Source: an uncultured Slackia sp.
GTDB taxonomy: Bacteria > Actinomycetota > Coriobacteriia > Coriobacteriales > Eggerthellaceae
Assembly: GCA_900553775.1 (NCBI GenBank)
Contig: USEZ01000051.1
Span: 1-11,097 of the forward strand
Length of the DNA stretch: 11,097 nt
Direction of reading: 5' to 3'
A program made the translations under genes and the position numbers. Shown piece by piece: positions 6,021 through 11,097 of the stretch; within the stretch, counting starts at the first letter, position 1; every line of letters starts with the position of its first letter. The notes under the pieces are model-generated. The model worked only from the letters and a program-made list of their open reading frames with translations. It did not search any database and was not told the DNA's origin.

Positions 6021-6821
6021 CTAGAGCACGCAAGCGGCATAGAACGCGTAGCGTGCGATAGCCACGGCTGCGAACAGGCACACGAATTCGGCCCACAGGG
6101 CGGCTTTTCCAGACAGCTTGCCCATGCGCGAAGCCACGATGACGCCGATGCCGGCGGCGGCCACGACGGCCGAAACCGCGAACGGCACGAAGCTCAGACC
6201 GACCTGCGAGAAGTGAACGGCCTCGGCCACGAAGGCGATCAGAGCCAGGGCCGACAAAACGATGCGCACCTTGACGAACATGTCGTTTTTGGCAGCGGCC
6301 TCTTCGGCTTTGCCGTCAGAAGCATCGTCGCAGGCGAGCAGGCCGCCCAGCAAAGCGGCGAGCGCGGCGCCCATCGCGAGGTCGCCGAAGACGAACAGCA
6401 GAAACGTCGTCCACGAAGCCCATGCGGGAATGGCAAGCGACACGAAGTACGCATTGCCCATGATGAACATCAGCACGAGCGCGAACACGGCGCCCACGAT
6501 ATGCAGAGCGCGGGGAGCCGTACCCTTGACCTTGAGCATGATCGTGTCGATGAGCAGCACGATGCCGAACGCCATGGACCAATACGCCTCCTGGGCGATC
6601 ATGGCAGACGGCTGCGACAGGGCGATCAGCATGCGCTCGGGACGGCCCAGATGGAGCGGAAGCCCCAGCAGACCCACCGCGAGCAGCACCATGCAGATCA
6701 GCGGGAACAGCCACGCGCGCTTCGACGCCTTGGCAACCGGGAACACGGCATGCGCCGCATAGGCGCCGGCACCCAGACCCGCCAAGGTCGTGAAACAGAA
6801 CAACGGAAATTCAGAAATCAT
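6021..6821 (-). CDS. dmsC: DmsC-like membrane anchor subunit
   Basis: This 266-residue protein has about eight membrane segments and the DmsC-family opening, with EFPLFCFTTLAGLGAG at residues 4-19, then GLPLHLGRPER at about 52-62. In DmsABC-type reductases this subunit oxidises menaquinol at the membrane and anchors the AB pair. The ATG at 6821 is chosen because it precedes the conserved N-terminal helix and has GCGAGGTG 5 bases upstream; a longer open frame back to 7229 is basic, low in hydrophobicity and crosses the promoter, so it is rejected. It is the first gene of the operon (order C-A-B here, not A-B-C as in E. coli). Its stop codon overlaps the ribosome binding site of dmsA. Confidence 0.9.
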   Translation of the reverse strand: MISEFPLFCFTTLAGLGAGAYAAHAVFPVAKASKRAWLFPLICMVLLAVGLLGLPLHLGRPERMLIALSQPSAMIAQEAYWSMAFGIVLLIDTIMLKVKGTAPRALHIVGAVFALVLMFIMGNAYFVSLAIPAWASWTTFLLFVFGDLAMGAALAALLGGLLACDDASDGKAEEAAAKNDMFVKVRIVLSALALIAFVAEAVHFSQVGLSFVPFAVSAVVAAAGIGVIVASRMGKLSGKAALWAEFVCLFAAVAIARYAFYAACVL

Positions 6822-7226
6822 TGCAACACCTCGCCATAAGCCTCCACGTCGATCGCGTCGGAGAGCGGCATGCACGCCTTCCTCGGCCTCGACGACCTCC
6901 TTCGCACGGGCCTTCCTCCTCGGCACCGCGCGCGAACGGCTCTTCAAAACCCCTCCTGCAGCCATCGATGCGCAGGTTCCGTTCGTTGGTGTCATAGTAT
7001 AGCGATTCACCGATTCGGTCAAGCAGGAAGAAACCGGCCGAAAAAGCCCGAAACCGCGGGAAAACGTGCGCACGGGGGCCGACGGAGAGCACGCGACGAC
7101 GAAGCAAGGCAGGCCCGCGCAACGTGCGGCACGGCGAACGGCGGGCGAGCGCGCAGCGGGTATTCCCCCTTTATGCGAAATGCTGTATCGATTCGCCATT
7201 TCACGCGCCGGGGCGAAACACTGTGC
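6822..7226. other. Divergent intergenic region between dmsC and the nrfD-like gene
   Basis: About 450 bases without a supported gene separate the two divergent units. Besides the two promoters, it holds the long dmsC leader (6822-6987), a perfect 10-bp palindrome CGTGCGCACG at 7065-7074, and repeats of CGATTC on the plus strand near 7003, 7011 and 7190. Short open frames on the minus strand in the leader lack conserved features. No regulator gene lies between the units, so any controlling protein is encoded elsewhere or is the downstream GntR protein. Confidence 0.5.
6994..7022 (-). promoter_or_regulatory. Probable promoter of the dmsCAB-torD operon with palindrome over -35
   Basis: On the minus strand, -35 TTGACC (7022-7017) is followed by overlapping -10 candidates: TATACT with a 15-base spacer (7001-6996) or TACTAT with a 17-base spacer (6999-6994). 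The predicted start near 6987 gives a leader of about 165 bases before dmsC. The near-perfect palindrome ACCGATTCGGT (7009-7019) overlaps the -35 and would suit a repressor or redox-sensing regulator. Confidence 0.6.
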
Positions 7227-7232
7227 CATAAT
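7224..7232 (+). promoter_or_regulatory. Extended -10 promoter of the nrfD-gntR-slipin unit
   Basis: TGC-CATAAT at 7224-7232 matches the extended -10 form (TGn then 5 of 6 of TATAAT). No good -35 is visible 16-18 bases upstream, which is tolerated in extended -10 promoters. Start would be near 7239, about 32 bases before the GTG codon. Confidence 0.5.
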
Positions 7233-7270
7233 GGCAGGCGGTTTGGTTCGATTTCGATTGACGGAGCGCT

Positions 7271-8146
7271 GTGTACGGACCGCTGGTCATAGCCTATTTG
7301 TTTCTGGGGGGAGCCGCCGCGGGCGCGCTTTTCGCCATGGCGGCCTGGAGCCTTCGGATGCGTGCCGCCCAGCGCGGACGCCGCAAGCCCGCCAGGCTCG
7401 CGGCGGCGTTCGACACGCTTCGCCGGCGAACCTATCTGACCGGCTTCGTCATGCTGGCGCTTGCCATGGTGTGCCTGCTGTGGGACTTGGGAAGCCCGGG
7501 CAAAGCGCTGCTCGTGCTGCTGCGCCCCCACCCCACCGTGCTGACGTTCGGAGCCTACACGCTCGCTATCGAGGCCGCGCTGGCCCTGCTGCTCGCTTCG
7601 GCCTGCGTGCTCGGCGTTCCGCGCTTCAAAGAGCGCACGTTCGCGGCGCTCGAAGCGCTCTGCTGCATCGGCGGCCTTGCGGCCATGAGCTACACGGGCG
7701 TGTTCCTCGTAGGCAGCGGAATTCCGTTCTTGAGCAGCTGGACGCTCGTCGGGCTGTTCACGTTCTCGTCGCTTTCCGCGGGCATCTCGACGGTGCTTCT
7801 GATCGACTGGCTCGCCCAAGGGCAAACGGTGCTCCTGCGCGCCGCGAGGCCGCTTCAGAAAGCGCACCTCGCCTGCCTTGTCGCCGAAAGCGTGTTTTTG
7901 GCCCTGTTCGCATACAACGCCTTCGCCGATCCGGCAGCGGCGGCGGCGCGCGGGCTGCTGCTTTCGCCCGACATGCTCGCAACCGCATCGGTCGGCGTGC
8001 TGGGATTCGGCATCGCGGTGCCCGCCGCGTTCGAAGCGTATTCGCTTGCCCGCACCGACTGCAGAACCATCCCCGTAGTCGACGTCGCCTGTCTGATCGG
8101 CTGTCTGAGCCTGCGCTACCTCGTCATCGTCTGCGGAATACGCTAG
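7271..8146 (+). CDS. NrfD/PsrC-like polytopic membrane protein without a catalytic partner
   Basis: This 291-residue protein has about eight predicted membrane segments. It opens with the NrfD-type helix YGPLVIAYLFLGGAAAGA and carries the conserved DLGSPGK at about 72-78, as in the membrane subunits of polysulfide, nitrite and related reductases, which exchange electrons with quinones. The GTG at 7271 is the only possible start: an in-frame TGA lies 12 bases upstream and GGAG at 7263-7266 serves as ribosome binding site. In characterised systems NrfD works with a four-cluster ferredoxin subunit and usually a molybdo- or haem enzyme; here the next genes are a regulator and a slipin. It may pair with subunits encoded elsewhere, or modulate the divergent dms system. 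The family call is good; the function is open. Confidence 0.82.
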   Translation: MYGPLVIAYLFLGGAAAGALFAMAAWSLRMRAAQRGRRKPARLAAAFDTLRRRTYLTGFVMLALAMVCLLWDLGSPGKALLVLLRPHPTVLTFGAYTLAIEAALALLLASACVLGVPRFKERTFAALEALCCIGGLAAMSYTGVFLVGSGIPFLSSWTLVGLFTFSSLSAGISTVLLIDWLAQGQTVLLRAARPLQKAHLACLVAESVFLALFAYNAFADPAAAAARGLLLSPDMLATASVGVLGFGIAVPAAFEAYSLARTDCRTIPVVDVACLIGCLSLRYLVIVCGIR

Positions 8147-8168
8147 CACTATTTGAAAAGGTGAGTTC

Positions 8169-8606
8169 TTGACCACGCCCGACACCATATTATTCCGCGT
8201 CGACGAAACGTCCGACCTGCCCATCTGGGCCCAGCTGCGCAACCGCATGGCCTACCTCATACGCACGGGCGGCCTCAGGGCGGGAGAGCAGCTGCCCAGC
8301 GTGCGCAGCCTGGCCGCCGACGCGAAAATCAACTACAACACCGTGACGAAGGCGTACCGCGACCTCGAGCTCGCGGGTCTTATCGTGTCCATCCGCGGCC
8401 GAGGCATGTTCGTGCAGAAGGGCGTCTCGGTCGACGACGAGGAGGACAGCGCCATCGATGCGCTGCTCGAGAGCTGCATCAGGCGCTATCTCGCACGCGG
8501 CATGACCTATGCCGATGTGAGAGAGCATATGGATTCGATCGTGGAGGCGCTCGAGAGCAAGGCGCACGAAGCGGAAGAGGAGAAGCAGTCGTATGGAACC
8601 GCGTAG
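8169..8606 (+). CDS. GntR-family transcriptional regulator, YtrA subfamily
   Basis: This 145-residue protein has a GntR winged helix in roughly residues 14-84: PIWAQLRNRMAYLI, GGLRAGEQLPSVRSLAADAKINYNTV, AYRDLELAGLI and the wing RGRGMFV. The short helical remainder (about 60 residues) is too small for a FadR or HutC effector domain and fits the YtrA subfamily, usually repressors of adjacent membrane-protein operons. The start is TTG at 8169, with AAGGTGA 5 bases upstream; an in-frame TGA at 8154 excludes any earlier start and the next ATG would cut the DNA-binding domain. It begins 22 bases after the nrfD-like gene and overlaps the slipin gene by 14 bases. Autoregulation of its own unit is likely but inferred. 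Confidence 0.92.
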   Translation: MTTPDTILFRVDETSDLPIWAQLRNRMAYLIRTGGLRAGEQLPSVRSLAADAKINYNTVTKAYRDLELAGLIVSIRGRGMFVQKGVSVDDEEDSAIDALLESCIRRYLARGMTYADVREHMDSIVEALESKAHEAEEEKQSYGTA

Positions 8607-9531
8607 GAAGAAAAACGCAGGCGAGGCCGCGAACCGTCAGACGAACTCGCGCTATTCGGAAATCGAATCGATCGATTCGCCGCGCACGCGCCACGTCGAC
8701 GATAACACCTCCACCGTCTTTTCCGCATTCGTGTTCGTGGCCGTTTTCGCGGCGGCCATGGCGGCGGGGCTGCTCGTCGGCGGAGGCGTGGACATCTGGA
8801 CCGTCTCGTTCAGCTTCGTGGCGGCCGTGGTCGCCATCTCGGCAGTCCACGTGGCGGCCCAATGGGAACGCGTGATCGTCTTGCGCCTGGGCAAGTTCGA
8901 CCGCGTAGCCGGCCCCGGGCTCTATTTCACCATCCCCTTCTTCGAGCGCGCCGTGCTGCGGGCCGACACGCGCACCATGCTCACCGGCTTCGGAGCCGAA
9001 GAAACGCTTACGAGCGACCTGGTTCCAGTAGACGTGGACGCCGCCGTGTTCTGGATGGTGTGGGACCCCGAAAAGGCCTGCATGGAGGTCGAAAACTACT
9101 ACGACGCCGTTTCCATGGCCGCGCAAACCGCGCTGCGCGATGCGATCGGGCGCAAAAGCATCTCCGACGTGACCGTCCATCGCGACAAGCTCGACCAGGA
9201 ACTGCGCGATAAGATCGAAGAGAAGGCGGGGCCCTGGGGCATTTCGATCATCTCGGTGGAAATCCGCGACATCGTCATTCCCAAAGACCTCCAGCGCGAC
9301 ATGGCCGCAGCCGCCAAGGCCGAACGCGAGAAAGACGCGCGCATCGTTTTGGCCGAGGTGGAAAAAGACGTGGCCGCCATGCTGCTGGAAGCAACCGAGA
9401 TCTATCGCCAGGACGAAATGGCCTTCGAGCTGCGCTCGATGCATCTGCTCAGCGAGGGCGTGAAAGAATCCAACGGCACGCTGGTCATTCCGAGCGCCTA
9501 CTCCGAAGGATTCAGCGAGAAGAACTCGTAG
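8593..9531 (+). CDS. Slipin/stomatin-like SPFH-domain membrane protein
   Basis: This 312-residue protein has a charged N-terminal tail of about 40 residues, two hydrophobic segments (about 42-64 and 68-89), then an SPFH domain beginning QWERVIVLRLGKFDRVAGPG, the slipin signature. A charged helical region near the C-terminus (AAAAKAEREKDARI) is typical of the oligomerising part. Family members form ring or cage assemblies on membranes and influence partner membrane proteins or proteases. The usual bacterial partner NfeD is not encoded here. The ATG at 8593 lies inside the end of gntR, with a GAGGAGAAG ribosome binding site, suggesting translational coupling. A partnership with the NrfD-like protein of the same unit is an inference. 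Confidence 0.9.
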   Translation: MEPRRKKNAGEAANRQTNSRYSEIESIDSPRTRHVDDNTSTVFSAFVFVAVFAAAMAAGLLVGGGVDIWTVSFSFVAAVVAISAVHVAAQWERVIVLRLGKFDRVAGPGLYFTIPFFERAVLRADTRTMLTGFGAEETLTSDLVPVDVDAAVFWMVWDPEKACMEVENYYDAVSMAAQTALRDAIGRKSISDVTVHRDKLDQELRDKIEEKAGPWGISIISVEIRDIVIPKDLQRDMAAAAKAEREKDARIVLAEVEKDVAAMLLEATEIYRQDEMAFELRSMHLLSEGVKESNGTLVIPSAYSEGFSEKNS

Positions 9532-9599
9532 GAATTCGCGCGGGCGGCATCCCTCGTCTACGAACGGGCAACGGCCGGCATCCGAAATATCGTGTGTAG

Positions 9600-9605
9600 T
9601 AGAAT
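9600..9605 (+). promoter_or_regulatory. Possible -10 element of the M20 peptidase gene
   Basis: TAGAAT at 9600-9605 matches 5 of 6 consensus positions in a locally AT-richer stretch, 43 bases before the chosen ATG. No convincing -35 is present, so the assignment is tentative. Confidence 0.3.
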
Positions 9606-9648
9606 AGGCGCGTTACCATCCCCGATGAGAGAGAGGATAGGGGATCGC

Positions 9649-11070
9649 ATGCCTAATACCGAGTTTTTGAAAGAGGTAGACGAGTTCATCGACGAGAACT
9701 GGGAAGAAATCGTCGACGAAATCGGCAAGCTTATCGCAATCCCGAGCGTGGTCGACTTCGATCGCGCAACCCCCGAAGACCCCAGCGGCCCCGAGGCCCA
9801 CGACGGCCTGCGCGCCGCCGTCGACCTGGCCGCTCGCCTCGGCTTCGACGCCGTGGACGACAAGGGCGAAATCGGCATCGCCGACCTGAAGGGCGAATCC
9901 GACACGCTTCTGGCCATGATCTGCCACTCCGACGTGGTGGCGCCCGGCGTGGGCTGGACGCTCGACCCCTGGACGCTGCTGCGCAAAGACGGCTTTTTGC
10001 TGGGCCGCGGCACGCTCGACGACAAGGGCCCGCTCGTCGTCTCCCTGTACTGCATGAAGTTCTTCAAGGAGAAGAACTGGAAGCTGCCCTACACGCTGCG
10101 CATGCTGATCGGCACCAACGAGGAGACGGGCACCATGAAGGACGTGGCCTACTACCTCGAGAACTACCCCGCGCCGGCGTTCTTGTTCACCCCCGACGAC
10201 ATGTTCCCCGTCTGCTATGGCGAAAAAGGCGGCTTCGACGGCCTGTTCACCTCCAAGCAGTTCGTGGGCGGCAACATCATCGACTTCACCACGGGCGACG
10301 CATCCACCAATGCCGTTCCCAGCCAGGCCACGCTCGTCGTGCGCGCCGATGCCGATGCGCTTCCCGCAGCCCCCGGCATCGACATCACGGCCGAAGGCGA
10401 TTACGCTCGCCTCGTTTCCACGGGTCGCGGCGGCCACGCCTCCATGCCCGAGGGAACCGTGAACGCCATCGACATGCTGGTGAAATACGCCCTGGCCAAC
10501 GACCTGTGCACCGAAGAAGAGAACGTCTTCTTGCGCATGATCGGCCGCGTGATGGACTCCACCGACGGAAGCTCCATCGGCATCGATACGTGCGACGGCT
10601 TCTTCGATCCTCTGACCTGCATCGCGGGCACGATCCACTTCGAAGAGGGTCGCCTGAAGATGACGATCGACATCCGCTACCCCACCTCCACGAACCGCGA
10701 CGACCTCATGGAAAAGCTCGCCCCCGTGGCGGCCGAGGGCAACGCCGTGATCGAGTGCACGCTGCTCATGGAGCCCTTCCTCATGAAGCCCGACAGCCCC
10801 GCGATCAAGGTGCTCGCCGAGTCGTATCGCGAAGCCACCGGCCTCGACGGCGAGCCGTTCACCATCGGCGGCGGCACGTACGCCCGCGAATTCCCGTGCG
10901 CGGCAAGCTTCGGCCCCGAAGACCCGCACGACGAATACCCCGCGTGGGTCGGCCCGATGCACGGCGCCGACGAGGGCATTTCCGAAGAAACCCTCAAGCG
11001 GGCGATGCGCACCTACATCCTCACGCTCAAGCGCCTGATGGAAATCGACCTCACCACGCTGAGCGCCTAA
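9649..11070 (+). CDS. M20-family metallodipeptidase (PepV/Sapep type)
   Basis: This 473-residue protein matches the M20 family of two-metal peptidases in the PepV/Sapep branch (family length about 470). The metal and catalytic residues can be placed: H93 and D95 in ICHSDVV, D124 in RGTLDDKGP, E158-E159 in NEETG, D183 in TPDD, and H438 in PMHGADEG, close to the Lactobacillus PepV positions (H87, D119, E153/E154, D177, H439). It is expected to be cytoplasmic and to cleave dipeptides or short acylated amino acids; there is no signal peptide. The ATG at 9649 is chosen because AGGGGA lies 4 bases upstream and earlier in-frame starts (GTG 9592, ATG 9625) add residues not seen in the family. It is separated from slipin by about 117 bases, so is probably transcribed alone. 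Confidence 0.93.
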   Translation: MPNTEFLKEVDEFIDENWEEIVDEIGKLIAIPSVVDFDRATPEDPSGPEAHDGLRAAVDLAARLGFDAVDDKGEIGIADLKGESDTLLAMICHSDVVAPGVGWTLDPWTLLRKDGFLLGRGTLDDKGPLVVSLYCMKFFKEKNWKLPYTLRMLIGTNEETGTMKDVAYYLENYPAPAFLFTPDDMFPVCYGEKGGFDGLFTSKQFVGGNIIDFTTGDASTNAVPSQATLVVRADADALPAAPGIDITAEGDYARLVSTGRGGHASMPEGTVNAIDMLVKYALANDLCTEEENVFLRMIGRVMDSTDGSSIGIDTCDGFFDPLTCIAGTIHFEEGRLKMTIDIRYPTSTNRDDLMEKLAPVAAEGNAVIECTLLMEPFLMKPDSPAIKVLAESYREATGLDGEPFTIGGGTYAREFPCAASFGPEDPHDEYPAWVGPMHGADEGISEETLKRAMRTYILTLKRLMEIDLTTLSA

Positions 11071-11097
11071 GAACGCGATACAAGACGAAGACGCCCG

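Noticed and set aside
3495..6839. A 1114-codon open frame on the plus strand opposite dmsA and dmsC
   Set aside because: It is a shadow of the high-GC minus-strand genes: its frame mirrors their codon bias, it has no recognisable domain, and the minus strand encodes clear DmsA/DmsC homologues.
7065..7074. Palindrome CGTGCGCACG as an operator
   Set aside because: A perfect 10-base palindrome is not surprising in such GC-rich DNA and it overlaps no promoter element; noted but not called.
6822..7229. N-terminal extension of the DmsC-like protein (136 extra codons)
   Set aside because: The extension is basic and unlike DmsC, crosses the likely promoter, and ATG 6821 has a ribosome binding site right before the conserved first helix.
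8479..9444. A 321-codon minus-strand open frame opposite slipin
   Set aside because: Antisense shadow with no ribosome binding site or domain; the plus strand carries the SPFH signature.
9613..10962. A 449-codon minus-strand open frame across the M20 peptidase
   Set aside because: The composition is His/Val/Gly-rich without any family motif, while the plus strand has all M20 metal ligands in place.
1..11097. CRISPR array, insertion sequence or toxin-antitoxin pair
   Set aside because: No regularly spaced repeats, transposase or terminal inverted repeats, or small two-gene toxin-antitoxin arrangement could be found on either strand.

Overview
The window looks like chromosome of a high-GC anaerobe of the Actinomycetota, most likely the Eggerthellaceae (Eggerthella/Gordonibacter/Adlercreutzia relatives). 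This is inferred from GC-rich codon usage, a Tat-exported DMSO-reductase-family operon with its own TorD chaperone, an NrfD-type membrane subunit and a PepV-like M20 dipeptidase. No ribosomal or other taxonomic marker is present, so the family assignment is an inference.

Left part (1-1354): the N-terminus of an XRE-type regulator runs off the left edge on the minus strand. Next come four tRNA genes, all on the minus strand: Thr(CGT), Gln(TTG), Lys(TTT) and Leu(CAA), all with encoded CCA. Thr, Lys and Leu each have a readable sigma-70-like promoter and an intrinsic terminator. Gln sits directly behind the Lys terminator and shows no promoter of its own.

Centre (1355-7022, minus strand): a five-gene operon reads, in transcription order, dmsC-like anchor, dmsA-like molybdopterin catalytic subunit (Tat signal plus lipobox), dmsB-like four-cluster ferredoxin subunit, a TorD-family chaperone, and a ferric-reductase-like/MsrQ-like haem membrane protein. 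A probable promoter with a palindrome over its -35 box lies at 6994-7022. A strong intrinsic terminator sits between dmsB and torD, so the chaperone and haem protein probably depend on read-through. The expected role is anaerobic respiration: quinol oxidation by DmsC, electron transfer through DmsB, substrate reduction by DmsA outside the membrane. The substrate cannot be read from sequence.

Right part (7227-11097, plus strand): divergent from the dms operon lies a compact transcription unit of an orphan NrfD-like membrane protein (GTG start), a YtrA-type GntR repressor (TTG start) and a slipin/SPFH membrane protein whose ATG lies 14 bases inside the gntR gene. No iron-sulfur or catalytic partner for the NrfD protein is present. 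A monocistronic-looking M20 (PepV/Sapep-type) dipeptidase closes the window. The NrfD-GntR-slipin unit and the MsrQ-like addition to the dms operon are the least conventional parts.
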